A DNA stretch of 64,000 nt from Adineta vaga (Eukaryota > Rotifera). The notes beneath the pieces are model-generated. The model saw only the letters and a list, made by a program, of their open reading frames with translations, did not search any database and was not told the origin of the DNA. Of the stretch, positions 34,582-48,700 are shown one piece after another. Position 1 is the stretch's first letter, and the number at the start of each line of letters is the position of its first letter. The stretch is taken from contig CP075493.1 in assembly GCA_021613535.1 (NCBI GenBank), positions 15,500,001 to 15,564,000 on the forward strand, given 5' to 3'. Both the position numbers and the translations under genes were made by a program.

Positions 34582-36830
34582 ATGTCAATAATATTTGTTG
34601 GTCTAATCACTGGATTAGTTTTGGTTATTACTATTTTATTGGAATATATTTTTTCCTTCATTGAAATAATTCTTAAAAAACCGATACCACCAAAAGTGCA
34701 ATTGAAATCGATTCCAAAGAACATGTTTATGCACATCCAGATTATACCAAACAATTGCTAGATCTTTCTTCATTCGATGTAAAAACCATCTATGAAGTTA
34801 TTTTACATGGTATACAATTGAGTGGTGATCGACCACATTTTTCATTTCGACACTCATTTGATCAGCCATTTCAATCTTATACTCATAAGTAATTCATATA
34901 TAAATAATAATATTAAATAAATATTTCTTTTGTTTATCTTAGACAAGTATTTGAAATAATCAAAGAAATTGGTAGTGGAATAGTAATGACTGGTCTTAAA
35001 CCATCGAATGAGACATTTTATGGTATCTATGGTTCATCAACAATGAATTATGCTTTATGTCTGTATGCAGCATGGCCATATTCAATGGTACCAATCGGTA
35101 TCTATGATTCACTTGGTCGAGATGGTGTGAAATTCATCATAAGTCAAAGTACTGTGGAATTAATTTTTGCTGATGATTTACAACGTGTTCGAAATTTAAT
35201 TGAATGGAAAGATGAAACCATAGCCTTGAGAACAATCGTTTGTTTTATTGAACCAACAGATGATCTAAAACAATTAGCTCAAGAAAAACAATTGAATCTT
35301 CTTACATTAGAAAAATTAAGAGATTTAGGTCGAAATAATCCATTAGAAGTAGTTCCACCAAAACCAACTGATAAAGCAGTTATTATGTATACAAGTGGAA
35401 GTACAGGTGAACCTAAAGGTAATTATATTTTAATTGTATTTTTAAAATGAATATTATTTATGAACATAGGTTGTGTTCTTGATCATGAAGGCTTTATTCA
35501 CGGAGTCTGTGCCATTCTCGTTTCTGCAGATATAACAAAGACGAAATCGGGAGAGATTCCACGTGTTCTAAATTACTTACCTTTAGCACATGTATTTGGT
35601 TGTGGAACAATCATTGGCATAACTTACTTAGGTATAGTTCATATTCAAGTAGGAAAGTAAATTTTAATTGAATATTCTAGGTGGAGAAATTGGTTTTTGG
35701 CAAGGTAAAGTCGAAAAATTAATTGATGATTTTCGTGATTTTCGACCAACACTTCTTGCAATGGTTCCTCGTTTACTGAACAAATTATATGATAAAGTTC
35801 AAACAGATATACGTAAAAAGGGTATGATAGTTCGTATTTTATTTCAATTGGCTGTACCAAATAAATTAGTACTTCTTCGACGTGGAAATTTTTCACAAAA
35901 TACATTATGGGATAAACTTATTTTTGACAAAATTCGTCAATCATTTGGAAATAAAGTTAATCGTATTATTTCAACTGGTGCACCACTTTCATCAGAAGTG
36001 TGTCGATTCTCACGTGCTGTATTTTCATGTCCTTTTATTGAATGTTATGGACAAACTGAATGTGTGATAATTTGTTCTCAGACAGTAAAGGATGTTGAAT
36101 CAGGTGAAACAGGTATTCCGACACCAGTTACTCATCTTAAACTTCTTGATGTACCTGAAAAAGAATATTATGCAAAAGATGGTATAGGAGAAGTTTGTAT
36201 TAAAAGTCGAACTCTATTCAAAGGTTATTTGAAAGATGAAGCAAAGACACGGGAAGCTGTAGATGAAGATGGATGGTTACATACAGGTGATATTGGTCGA
36301 TGGACACAATATAAAACAATTAAACTTATTGATCGAAAGAAAAATATGTATAAGGTTAGAATCGTGAATGATTTCTTGTTGAATCTTATTTTAATCTTTT
36401 TTTATAGTTAAGTCAAGGTGAATATGTAGCACCAGAAAAAATTGAAGATATTTATGCACGTTGTCCATTTATTACTCAAATATTTGTCTATGGTGATTCA
36501 TTTGAAAGTTTTCTTGTTGCTATTATTCTTTTAAATGATGATTATGTAAAACAATGGGCAATGCGTGAAGGTTATGATAATCAAACAGTAGTAGGATCGA
36601 AAATGAATAATAAATTAAAACAAGTTATTCTTGATGACTTAACAGTTGAAGGAAAGAAACGTGGTTTAATGTCGTTTGAACAAGTTAAAACAATTGAATT
36701 TATTCAGGAACCATTTACAATTGAAAATGGACTTTTAACACCAACATTCAAATCACGTCGATATGCAATTGAAAAGAAATACAAATCATTTTTTCAAACA
36801 ATTTATAAGAATGCTAAAATTAAAACATGA
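34582..36830 (+). CDS. Long-chain acyl-CoA synthetase (ACSL-type), possible single-base frameshift near the start
   Basis: The ATG at 34582 begins a membrane anchor (VGLITGLVLVITILLEYIF). AMP-binding enzyme follows over about five exons: SSFDVKTIYEVILHG, KEIGSGIVMTGLKPS, the P-loop MYTSGSTGEPKG, NYLPLAHVFG, STGAPLSSEVC, ECYGQTE, GWLHTGDIGRW, KLIDRKKNMYK and a C-terminal lid ending GLLTPTFKSRR. These are the ACSL1/5/6-style blocks, so the enzyme should activate long-chain fatty acids at an ER or outer mitochondrial membrane. Between the anchor and the body the frame shifts by one at an A run near 34690-34697: PPKVQLKS in one frame becomes SAIEIDSKEH in the other. Everything after is intact, so this is either a recent lesion or a sequencing/assembly error in a homopolymer. 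Confidence 0.8.
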
Positions 36831-37265
36831 TAACACTTTTCTATTTGATTTCTTTGTGTTTTTTTTTATACCAAATATATCATTTGTTCTTTCAAATATG
36901 ATCAACAGAAAATCTAAGAGATATTTGTTCTTAATATATCTGAAAATAGGAACATGAATTCGTTGATTTTACACCCGCACACTTCTCATTCTCATCCATT
37001 CTTAGTCATAATGCATTAGTAATAGTACATTTTTTCTGAAATGAAACTTTTGAAGTATTTACTTTAGTGGCCTATGAAACCTTTTCATCCAACGTGATAT
37101 TATCGTCGTAAAGTCAGTGTCGCAATAAAACTCTCGTGCAACTCTACCAACGTCTTCCGGAGAAGAAGAAAATGAATGTCATATATATGATTAATATCGC
37201 TAATTTATCAGAACAATTTGGCATTTATTTTATTCCGAGAGAAAGTTCTCTGAATAAAAGTGCAA
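36831..37265. other. No gene recognised
   Basis: AT-rich spacer with a short C-rich tract (ACACCCGCACAC, near 36971), a weak match to the telomere-like tracts. Confidence 0.35.
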
Positions 37266-37269
37266 ATCA

Positions 37270-37614
37270 ACGATTTTTTTCATTCTCCTGGGCATCGGTA
37301 ACGCTACTTTAATTCGACCATTGTTCCTATGGAATAAATTAAAAATTATTTTCAATATATTAATCGAAAATGGTGAATTCATTTCTTATCTTGTTATTCT
37401 ACCGCGTATATCAGTTCTAATTATCGTAGCTAGTGTATGTTTTGGTACTGAAGTTATCTTACATTTGATTTATTTTTGCGCAGCCAAATCGGACAGAACA
37501 GATATCAATGGAGAAAAATGTTTGATTTTTTATTGTTTTTTACCAGTTCGAATAATTCTATACGGTTTAATTTATTCATCACCGATTCTTTTTCTTTTTC
37601 TCAATTTCAATTAA
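37270..37614 (+). CDS. Short hydrophobic ORF, unknown
   Basis: About 115 open codons with membrane-like stretches (VILPRISVLIIVASVCFG, RIILYGLIYSSPILFLFL). There is no ATG in the open part except as a missing upstream exon, and the hydrophobic-plus-polar pattern could be a piece of a multi-span protein. No family recognised. Confidence 0.25.
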   Translation, partial: TIFFILLGIGNATLIRPLFLWNKLKIIFNILIENGEFISYLVILPRISVLIIVASVCFGTEVILHLIYFCAAKSDRTDINGEKCLIFYCFLPVRIILYGLIYSSPILFLFLNFN

Positions 37615-37910
37615 AAATTCCAAGATACCTTTTGTGAATGTCTGCTTAGACTTAACGTTTTTTTCGGTGTGTGTTTTATAGACGCAATTGCCGATAGCTT
37701 CATTGATGACGATTCATCAAATGATGAAAAATATGGGTTATTTTGATAACGACACTGATCTTTGCTGGACAATAAGTGTCAGAATTTTTAGTTATTCGAA
37801 ATAAAATTTGACTTCGGGAATGAGTTTTATTGTGATGTATTTATCTAATCATAAAGTAAAGCGTAACCATAGTCAAAGACGAGATTATTCTTTTAGAAAA
37901 AAAACAACAA

Positions 37911-37927
37911 CTACACCCACACCCGTA
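37911..37927. repeat. Telomere-like C-rich tract
   Basis: CTACACCCACACCCGTA lies directly before the truncated 5' end of the decayed ART-TPR gene. Confidence 0.5.
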
Positions 37928-37944
37928 TAGTTAAAGAAGTTGCA

Positions 37945-39580
37945 TTGATGTACATAGGCGATACAGCAATAACACAAAATAATGAATTACGTATTCTAGA
38001 AGAAATTTATATTGATCCGAATAATTGCAAGACAATACCTTACGCAACTGTGCCTGATGACGGTTATTTTCCAGATGAAAGTGAAATCTTACTATCGATT
38101 GGTAGTGTATTTCGTGTGAAATCCGTTTCTGAATCAAATGTAAGTTATGATTTTGTGTTATCATTAAGAAGAGAAAAGTATAATTCTTTCTATAGTTACA
38201 GAATGGCAGCTTATGGACTGTTCAACTCGATTTGATTGATAATGATGAAAAAATGATCGAAGAATTTCATCAATATTTAGAGTCAAATATAGAAAATGAA
38301 CCCACGTTATTAACTTTGTCTTCTTTTCTACTCTGGATGGGCAAATATGATTTCGAAATATGAAATTTTTATTAGTGATATTCTCTTAACCAGATCGTTC
38401 AGCAATCTATATTCAACTTGGCTACATTTGTCAGAAAAAAGGTGAATTTGACAACGCTCTTCAGTATTTAAATCAATCGATCGAATGGTTCGAATATTTA
38501 TTGAATAAACCGCAAATTATACAGCTTTCATGTGCGTATAACGATCGAGGATTAATACATAAATGTCGTGGAGATTTTCACAATATGCTCTGAATGATAT
38601 AAACAAAGCTCCAGAATTACGATCAAATGAAGAGAACCTGACGGGAAAAGAACGTGAATCCTTACCTATACTACATTCGCATGCACATGAAAACCTAGGA
38701 ATTTTATACAAAGATAACAGTGAATACGATCTTGCTTTGAATCATTTGCACCAAGCACTTGATCTCCGACAAGAATATTTACCTGAGAATCATTACTGGA
38801 TAGCACAAACATACAACAACTTATGTTTGTTATACACAGCCATAGCAAATCATAAAATGGCGATACAATGCATAAAGGAAGCCATTGAAAAGTTTTTAAC
38901 GAGCCTATGATATATATATAAATCGATGCCTTACTGTGATTCATTTATGGTATTCAATGTTATGGGTAATTATACAGCAGCATATCCTAAATTCGAAGAG
39001 GCACTCAATACTCAACGGCACTTTGCACCCAAACATCCAAATATGATCAAAACTTTGAATAATATTGCAATGGTATGTAGTAATGTGGGAGATATGGAAG
39101 CTTTTATGAACTATTCTCAAGAAGCTCTTCGTATGTGTCATTTACAACGAATATCTTCATTTGCCTTACCATAATAATGTTATCGGTTGCTATATACAGA
39201 TGGGTGTAATGGAAAGAAAACAAGGTCATTTTGAACAAGCGCATCATAATTTTAATACAGCACTCGATATTTATGCTCGTTCAGCATTACTTAAGCAATA
39301 TTCCCTCCTAACAAAACTATATACACAAACAGCGCTGACATATTTGGAACAAAATCAAATTGAGGCGGCGTTATAGGCATATGAACAAGCGATCGAATAC
39401 ACGCCCACAAACTCTCATGAATTATCGAACATTCGTCAGGCAATCGAAATATTGCATCAAAGAAATAATGTGACAAATTCACGTTTTCAGAAAAAGCAAC
39501 GGAAGGTGTTTTACATAGGGGTTGCGGGGATAATTGGTGTGATCACTATGATATTATTTAAAATGTTCTATAAAATTTAA
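37945..39580 (+). pseudogene. Decayed, 5'-truncated ART-TPR gene with a C-terminal membrane anchor
   Basis: The first piece (about 37930-38130) matches the end of an ART domain: CKTIPYATVPDDGYFPDESE, then ILLSIGSVFRV, with the ExE-type motif DESE. The receiver-like domain and the R and S parts of the ART signature are absent. TPR pieces follow in several frames: SAIYIQLGYICQKKGEFDNA, HAHENLGILYKDNSEYDLAL, DLRQEYLPENHYWIAQTYNN, then 38926-39174 and 39180-39376. A stop (L-TAG-AYEQAIEY) precedes the final part, which ends in a hydrophobic anchor (VFYIGVAGIIGVITMILF) before the stop at 39580. The anchor is not present in the two intact homologs in this window. Truncation plus frame breaks indicate a pseudogene. 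Confidence 0.6.
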
Positions 39581-39629
39581 ACGAACTGAATATTCAGTTT
39601 TATTTTTGCATTTTTAACATTCTCAGACA

Positions 39630-42600
39630 TTAAACACCTCTTCTTTTCAGTTTTCGATGCATTCGTTCGAAGAATTTCTTAAATTCAGTCATATAAATCT
39701 CAGCCGGCAAGACAAATATCGGAAAAGTACCAATCAATGGCGCAAACGAGATAAGATAGGCAGTCAGATAGACATATTTTTGCCAGTTATAGATTATGCA
39801 AACCAATGTGAATGCAAAGATCAAACGTAATAAACTGAAAACTACCAATGATAGTGGACTACCATATAAAGGAAGTTGTTTCTTGAATGTTGCGAAGTAG
39901 GTTTTATCCTTTTGACTTTTACCGAATGCTTGTTTCATTCTCGTTGACTTGTGCAAAAGAAACATGGTAGCGATCACATTAATCAAACTGGGCATGATTA
40001 AGTTGATTAGAATAATTACTGATTTGTAGTATTTGAGCCAGGACCATCGAAATTTGATTGTACACCATGCATGTCGAGTTGTAGCTCGTGGATCGTCGAT
40101 GAGTTCGCGCGTAAATGGTTCGTGCCATCCAGTGCATAAAATAGCAATTGTCAAGAGAAGAATAACGCGTTTTGCCCACCAAACGCTGTCAGACTTACTA
40201 AAAGAGGCGCCTTTAATTATATAGATACTACGTTCAGTTGCTACACACGCCGTCAACCAGTCGAATAACATTGGCGAAACACTAAGCAAATATTCTAGAC
40301 TAACACAACTCCAGAAAGTAGTTGTATAATCATCGACATGATATAGCTGTGTACGTAAAAGGTAGAAGAATCGACTAGCTAATGCTATTAATCCTAATTG
40401 ACCAACAATAGGCAAACAAAAAAGATACAAGCCACAGCCAACTTCCTGAACTTTGGATTGTATAAAAGTGATTGTTGACAAAGCATTTGATATGAATCCA
40501 AGTGTAAGCATTAGAATAAGAATTGTTAATACAATTTTAATGACCATAGATTGTTCTGACAGCGATACATTGGTTAAAATGTCCCGACCAAGCAATGCAT
40601 CGAGTGAAAGTGTATACTGTGATGTTGTCAGTTGACATAATGATCCGTAAGAACACCCACTACAAACACAGGCAAAATACCATGCTCCATTAAAATTATT
40701 TTGCACACAGTGTCCTTGATTCTGGCAATAGTCTACCGTACACTGTGTTGATTGACGTTGAAAAAAGTAACATTGTGGTAAACGATCTTTATCACAAAAG
40801 CATAGATAAGCTTCGTCATAGAAGCATTTGAACATTGGATTCACTTGACATGAACGTTGATAATATTTCACTTTTTTTACCGTTGAAAAATTGTGAAATG
40901 CTCGATTCAACAGCAGTTCATTCACATACGGACATCGATTTAGTTGATTAATGTTTGTAGTAAGATGTGTTCGTGGTCTTTGATTAACAGCAGCGATATA
41001 ATATTCAAAATGATTTGATTCATGAAAAATTTGTAGAAGAATAAAGCGTGACAAATATTCATAGCCGTTATTGAGAACGCGAAGTATCTTATCGTATTGT
41101 ACTTGTTTAAAAAGGAGACGATTTTGAACAAATAGCATACCTGAAACATCTTTGTCAAATTCAAGAAAATGAACGATGAGAGCAATCGACGATAGTTGAT
41201 CGTGATACAGAAGTGTTTTAGAAAGTTGAATATCAACGTAGGCATTAAGCAATTCACAACCAGCTCCATAATATCCTTCGCGACATGCACAGGTAAACTT
41301 TGTTGGTAATCGTTCATCTAATGGTATGCATGTTCCATCATGTTGGCATTGAATATCATGACAAGGATTGAATAAAGCATGACAGTTCATACCCATGCGA
41401 CCCAAAGGACAAACACAAATTGGTGGTCGATATCGATCAAGACATTTTCCACTGCCGGCACAAGAACATTCGGTGAAAATGTCGCAATATTGACCCGACC
41501 ATTGCTGTTCACATTGACAATACTCGTCATGTGGCGAATTCAAATATTTTCTACATGTGCCATGAATACAAGGTAGTGTATTACAAATTTGTGGATCTCC
41601 GAGTGTTAAATGTAAAACGAGCCGATTGAAAGGAAGAAAAGAAAAGAGAACATCGAATTTCCAAGCGGCCATGAAATAAACACTGAATGTGTTAACTAGA
41701 AATGCATCAAGACGAACAATCCAATTTCCTTGTTGTTTCGGTGGTGGAAGTGGATAATTCAGATAGAACATTTGTTTCATCGATCGTACATGCAAAATTT
41801 CTTCATGATGTACAGTCGAATCATTGAATATCAAACAAGCTAAAAGTCGAATGGCATTTCGTGGATTGTCATGTCCACTGAGCGTGATCTGTGTATCGAC
41901 TCGTATAGTAATCAATAAACGTTCTGACTGATATTGACATCGTGAACCGTAATAGCTAGGTGGACAAAAGCATATAATACTCGAAGATTTTTTTCTAACA
42001 ATGAGACCACGGTTGCAATACCAATCGTCGATTGCATCTGGTATTTCGAATGAATTGTCATCCGTTCGCAATGATACCGACGATTGTAAAGTTTCTACAG
42101 TTGGTATTGAAGAAGAATCAGTAAGGAAAGGAGGATATTCTTCGATAAATTCCGATGTATTTATAGTTCTCTTATAATCAAGATCACAAAACCATTCGTC
42201 TTCGGCTTCTGATTGACAGTCGATAACATTGTCACATCTCTTCGTATATCGAATAGCTGTACCATTCTTGCAAAAGAACATATACCACATATGATTGTCA
42301 GTAATATTATTAGTCCATGAACAAATCGATTCGTCATCACCATCTGGACATTCCATTTCTTGATTACAGACTACTTTTGAACGAGAACAATCACCAGAGG
42401 AACATCGAAATGGACGTTCCGGATGAGTCGCAGCACACATTTTTCTTTCATCGGTTGCACCTATACAGTCAATCTCTCCATTATCTGCATATTCTTTAGA
42501 TAGACAACCCATTGTTCTATTATAAAACATACAATAATGTTCATATGCACGACATTTAAGAATGGTGTAGGTAATATAACCCGGAATCGTCATTGAACAA

Positions 42601-44544
42601 TTCAATTCATCTTCTCCATTGTTCAAGTCCCAATAGCCATCGCATCGTCGATATCTTGGCCATTCTTCACAATCAGTTTCATCTGTTTCATTGTTCTGGA
42701 AAATGATTTTCTTTTGATGACCATCACAATTTTCTTGAAACAGATAATACAATGGAAGTTTATAAAGACCACGTAAAAACTGACAAGCAATGTCCGATGC
42801 TCTTCGACATTCACCAAAGTAGAATGTATCGGATTTATCAGTACAAGAACCCTTCCCAATAGCTCGACGCGATACCCATTGATCGGTTGTTGCACATTTA
42901 AAACGATCAGTTAAATTTGCAATGTACATTGTCATAGCATCAACCGGTGAGTTTTCGTCTTCACGATACAAACAGTCGTTCAACTGATCATATACTTTAT
43001 GTTTGGAAATGAGCTTCATCGATTTTGCACAGTAGAACAGTCGACTGTCGCTTGTGATTTTTGCACTATGCGCAAATGTACAAGCAGAAAAGAGTTGTAT
43101 CAATGCTCGGGCTGTTACTGTCGAATGTTGAAATGTGTTTCGTGCAACACATAACAAATTTCTAATCAATGGGAGACCTTTGACAGGTAGTACAGGACAA
43201 CGAGTGGAGTTGTAACAGAAGTGAGTTGGTAACCACCATTCAGAAGAGATATTCAACGTATTGTGATAGAAAAATTGAATGAATGGGTAAAGAAAATTAC
43301 TAGCGGTTTGAAAAACGAACGATGTTGGACAATGTTTTTGAAAATATTCTAAGCAATGACTTTCTCCTACAGTCCGCTCTGAGCATAGACAGTTTTTATA
43401 GTTATAATTAAAGAGTTCGGAATTGCGAGGTACCGAAACACATACCAATAAAAACCAACATTCATAACTGGTATTTCTTAAATTAAAATCATTCCGAGAT
43501 GAATTCAGACTAAGCAGATTTTGACTAAAAAATAAATCACGACCATTATGGCAATGCAAATGGCAATTTGATGATTCCAAACATTTCGCAAACCAATCTT
43601 TCGGCAATAAACATTGCCCATCACTACATGAAAATTCATCTATTTCACACAGACGATAATCACATTCGAGTTTAGATGACATGGAGCAAACATTCTCAAA
43701 GTCCATATTTCGATGGATGACTGGCTTTTCATCACTAAAATCCATACAATCATAACTAAAATCGCGTAAGAATGTTTTCGGTATACACATTCCGAATCGA
43801 CATCGATATTCATCATTTTGACATTCATTAATTTCGAGTAATCGACATTCCATAGGTTCATCTTCACCATTTTCACAATTAAAAACACCATTGCAGATCT
43901 CTCGCCAATCAAGACAGATTGTCGACTGACATCGAAGACCTTCATAGCATGTTAAAAACGATGAATCTTTCAACAGATCACCTACATCACCAAAAATATC
44001 TAACAAACCTTTGGAACCAAATTGATTAGTGATTATTTTATTTAGTTCATCGTTCTTATTGGTTTCATGGAATGAATATTGACATTGTGTACCAAACCAG
44101 TTACCTAGAGTATTTATTTATTTCACTTGAATATAGTGAAAAATATCGACTAATTTGCTCACCTGAACAATTACAAAAGACCCAATTGGCAAGAGTCAAA
44201 TCATGATTGGTAAGATATTTCTGATAGTTACTGATCACATCAATTGGTGTATTCCAATCGTACAAATGAAGACTATCAATATTCTTGAATTTCAACTGTT
44301 CAAAGGTATAGGACGCATCGTCTTTATCACATTGTTTATTCTGATCATTCGAATCATGCTCTTTGTCTCGAATACAATAAGGAATAAATTGCCATTCACT
44401 ATTATCACTATTTAATGCGAATGAATATAAACAATTGCTGTAATCACGTTTACTCGATACTTCAGTGTAATATAAATGAAATTTGCCATCGATAACTGTT
44501 GACAAAAAACATACACAAAATATATATTGCCATATCGTTATCAT
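39630..44544 (-). CDS. Large 7TM receptor with LDLa and EGF ectodomain
   Basis: Two exons joined by a ~60 bp intron near 44101-44162 give about 1,635 residues. The start is the ATG ending at 44544, which opens a signal peptide (MITIWQYIFCVCFLSTVIDG). The first EGF-like Cys cluster spans the splice (NCSGNWFGTQC). Several LDL-receptor class A modules follow (for example ICNGVFNCENGEDEPMEC and ECPDGDDESIC). Then come at least five EGF-like modules (CFCPPSYYGSRC, CQCEQQWSGQYC, CVCPLGRMGMNC, CACREGYYGAGC, CVCSGCSYGSLC). The C-terminal ~350 residues have seven membrane spans, starting IKIVLTILILMLTLGFISNA. TM3 ends in ACVATERSIYIIKG, where ER replaces DR. The 7TM core is closely related to that of the gene at 45785-50006. 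Probable cell-surface receptor; ligand unknown. The long second exon shows no frame break. Confidence 0.85.
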
Positions 44545-44975
44545 ATTCTCAAATATACAAAAAGAAACGAAAAGAATTGTAAGAAAGTTTACAAAGTCTG
44601 CAAATTGTTCTTTGTGGATACTCTCAAAGATTACAGATAAAAAAAACACCTTTGTTGATTGTTCGATGGATCAAGTTTTAAAATATCCCTAGATGCATGA
44701 CAAAAGAATGTGCTGATTTATACTCTCTTGTCAGACTTTATCGTCGCCGTAATTTTTTTTCCAGTTTTTATTACTGTTATGACGTACGTGATAGTTTTAC
44801 CGTTTTATCGCTGTCGTCATCAAATTATAAAGATGATATTTCTCTGCGACAATCAATAGAAAATATCATGAAATACTAATGATTACAGATGGAAAAAATT
44901 AATCTCAACCGAGTAAAAATGAGCAGAAGAACAAATTTAATTTGTATTTACGAATATTTATTTAACAGAAAAAAA

Positions 44976-45416
44976 TTAAACTTTTATACATTGACGAGGA
45001 CAATTACCACAACATTTTTCATTTTCACCACAATCTGAATCATTAGTGCAACGGGCAATACAAATACCGAAACCAGTTTGTTTTGGACATTCACCTGGTT
45101 TAATAATTGTTGTTGAAGTTTCTAGTTCCTGACGTGGACAACAAACAGCATAAGCATCATTTGGTGCTATTTTACAATAATGTGTTTCGGGACATTCTTT
45201 ACGATCAACAGTAAATCCACAATTATAACCGTCGAGTATTGGTGCGTCATTTTCACATGGACTTGATTTACAACTACATGTTGGACATCCTTGAGCATCA
45301 AGACGATTTCCATATTGGCAATAAATAGCACATATTGGACGTTTATAGCATGGAGGTTTTGAAATGACCATCGATATGAATGAACAGAAAAATAATATTT
45401 GAAGATAAATATTCAT
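44976..45416 (-). CDS. Small secreted Cys-rich protein with antistasin-like and WAP-like modules
   Basis: 146 residues, intronless, with a signal peptide (MNIYLQILFFCSFISMVIS). The first module has the antistasin-type spacing (CYKRPICAIYCQYGNR, DAQGCPTCSCK). The middle part has six Cys (CGFTVDRKECPETHYC ... CC). The last ~45 residues follow the WAP four-disulfide pattern (KPGECPKQTG, CTNDSDCGENEKCCGNC). Both modules are found in inhibitors of secreted serine proteases, so a protease inhibitor role is likely but inferred. It sits between two large receptor genes on the same strand. Confidence 0.75.
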   Translation of the reverse strand: MNIYLQILFFCSFISMVISKPPCYKRPICAIYCQYGNRLDAQGCPTCSCKSSPCENDAPILDGYNCGFTVDRKECPETHYCKIAPNDAYAVCCPRQELETSTTIIKPGECPKQTGFGICIARCTNDSDCGENEKCCGNCPRQCIKV

Positions 45417-45784
45417 GGTTGTATCGAAATAGTGTAACTTTGTTTTTTTAACGATACATAAGAAATCTATCGATATTTATAGGACGAAAGAAACGTAATT
45501 ATTATTTGTAATTACTGACGTCATAGAACGAAGAAAGAAAAATGACGAATATATGAAGTTTTTTTTGGACGTAATTATAATAGCACAGATAAAAAAAAGA
45601 AAGAATCATAATGTGAACGAGTGCAGAAGAAAAAATGCACTTCAAGGATTTTTGAGAATCTCTTCGGTTCATTTTACCGAAAACTTATGCATTCAATTGA
45701 TCTTTTAAATACTCTATTTCAAAGAAACAAAAGTTAAACCATCAACTAACTTGTACGGCTATGATGAATAACTGAAGAAATTAA

Positions 45785-48700
45785 TCAATGATGGGAATGT
45801 CTTCTGTATTTTCTTAATGAATCTTTGAATGTTTTCATGTACAAGTCTGAAGGGAAAATAAATACAATAAAAATAAGCATTGATGGAATAAATGAAATAA
45901 AATAAGCACAAAGATATAATGAAGGATTATCCGATACAGTTATACATGCAGATATTAATGAAATAATCAAACGAGGTAATGATAAACATAAAAGAATCAA
46001 AGGGCTAATGACCAATTGTTTATGTTCATTAAATTGTTTGAAAATAAGTTCTCGAAATGTTTGTTTAGTTTGAGCTGTTGATCGTCGACGAGCAGTTCCA
46101 AATATAATATATAAAGCTGAACAAAGATTAGCAAGAAATGGAACAATAAGATGAAAAAATAAAATAATTGTATTATAATTTTGTAGGAAATTTGAATAAG
46201 TCATAACGCATAAAACATGTTTTTCTGTTTTGTATATCATTGTTTCATTTGTTTGATTGTCAATCTCTTTTGATTGATAAATCTCATTTGTATATTCAAA
46301 TAAATGTCGATGTAGAGGTTCATGAATCATTGTAACCATGATGAAAATCGGTAGGATTTTCACAATCCATCGAGCGGCACGTCGACTTTTCTTTTTATCG
46401 AATTGAACGCCTTTGTAAACATTAAGAGTTCGTTCAATAGCGACACAACCATTGAGCCAAGCATCGAGATAGACGAGAATTTTCAAAAGTGGTTCAATTA
46501 TGATACAACCAACTCGATAAAAAGACATATTGACAGAAATATTTATTTGAGTATATATAACAAACCAGAATTTAACTGTAAATATTGAAATTGTTAAGAG
46601 AGAAGTTATTGATGATGCTAAAAGATATATTCCACAACCAATTTTTCTTAATTCAATATTTTGAAAAGTTAATAGAGAAAGAACACTATTAATTACACCT
46701 TCAACAAACATAAACATTGTGAAAATAGCACTCAATTTAACAAATAATGATTGATTGTTAAATGTTATTTTTTGTTGAATTTTATTACGTAAAATATCAT
46801 CGATCGTCACTCCGATACCTTTTGTATAAGAATGACATCGATCACCAATAACACAACTGCTTGGATTATTTACTATAACATACAGTTTTTGTGTATATAC
46901 TATTGGAGTAAAGACACTTACCAACACGATTAAGACTAACATTCTTTGAACCACATACAACAATCAGAAATTCTCCCTGTTGATTTGGTTCAAACGTAGT
47001 CACAAGTAAGATATATGTTGTATTGATTTCAAGATGAACTGTAAAATGAAATAGACGATCATTATCACAGCTTCGATTACTATGTATTAGCTCGTTTTCG
47101 TTTGGATTGAGTGGATTAAAATTATCCTTATGAAGTTGTCCATATAACATAATACTACTATTAGCGCCAAAATTATAAGTTCCACTTTCTTCTACGATGA
47201 CTTCTATAGTTTCGTAATGATAATTTCCTCTTTCACAGAATCGAGGATATGTTGGAGTATCCTGTGTCAATTTTGATGTATATGTTGATTGCATCACTAT
47301 GAAAAAGTAGATGAAAAAGAATCGATTGTTCGATAAAGATGTACTTACGAATGCGATTGTAAGTAACATTGCTTGGCCCAGATACAAACACTGAAAAACT
47401 TCTCTCCTTATCTAGAAATTCCGTTGCCACAACTAATATATAAGTATTATTTGCCACGAGATGAGTGATATATTGAGCGTCATCGTAGCATTCAAATATG
47501 TCCTCATTTAGCTCGACTTCATTCATTTTTGGATTAAATACATCAAAACTATTTTGGTAAAGATATTCATCTTTATGTATAGCGCTTTTAATTATAATAG
47601 TGTAATCACCAGTTTCTGTCACGCTCAGTTCCAAAGCTTCAAAGTAATGATTTAAGAATCCGCATCCACTTGGTGAATATATTAAACTACTTGTACTCAG
47701 TTTTAATAAATATTTCGATTGAAAAATCATTAGTGGAATGTTGTCTAAACAGAAGATAAAACATAATTTCAAGACAAGTTTTGCGTTCAGCTTCATTCCT
47801 ACACTATATCTCTTTCTCATGTGATTTTTATCATACGATTGTATTCTCACTCTCACCTTCAAGATGATTGATACTCACCGATACGATGAAAACTGACATT
47901 GTTTGGTCCAAATACAAACACGGAAAATGTTGCTTGATCATTTATCGTATATGTTGTTACAAAGAATAAATATCTAGTATTCATCATAAGACGAACTACA
48001 ATATGCGACTGAGTATTACAAACATTGCTGATATCCTCTTCTTTGATCAGGTTCTTTTCGAGATTGAATGGATCAAAACTATCTTCGTAAAGATGGCCAG
48101 ATACACCAAGATCGCTGTTTCCGGTAATTGTATAAGAACCAGTCTCAGTGACAATGAGTTCCACAGCTTCAAAGTAATAGTTAAAAGATTCACATCCATG
48201 ACGTATAAACATCTGACTGTTACTATCGAGTTCTGATGCATATACTGAATATATGTCCGATAATGTATCTATTCATTAAACAACATCAATAAATTTTCTT
48301 TTACTTAAAAGAACAAATAACCCGAAGATTATGAGATTCTAATACGATGGCACTTACCGAATCGTGTAAGATTGATATTGTTAGGGCCAGAGACATGTAT
48401 CGAAAATGCTTCTAACATTCGTAAATCATCTGTACCGATAGTCAGCGTATATGTTATATTAGTCTGAAGATAGATAGGCATTTGAAATTGATTAAACTTA
48501 CAAGATCCACAAAGTATAAAGAGTGAATTTTCAGATAAATCTTTAGAATTCACATAATCTTCATGAAGATAACCATAAACATCATCACTACTATTAATTA
48601 TAAATTTGTAAATACCCATTGTAAAGACTTGCACAGATATTTGTATTCGTAGTCGATTTTTTTCGTTCATTTCGAAATCATCATCATCATCATCATCTGA

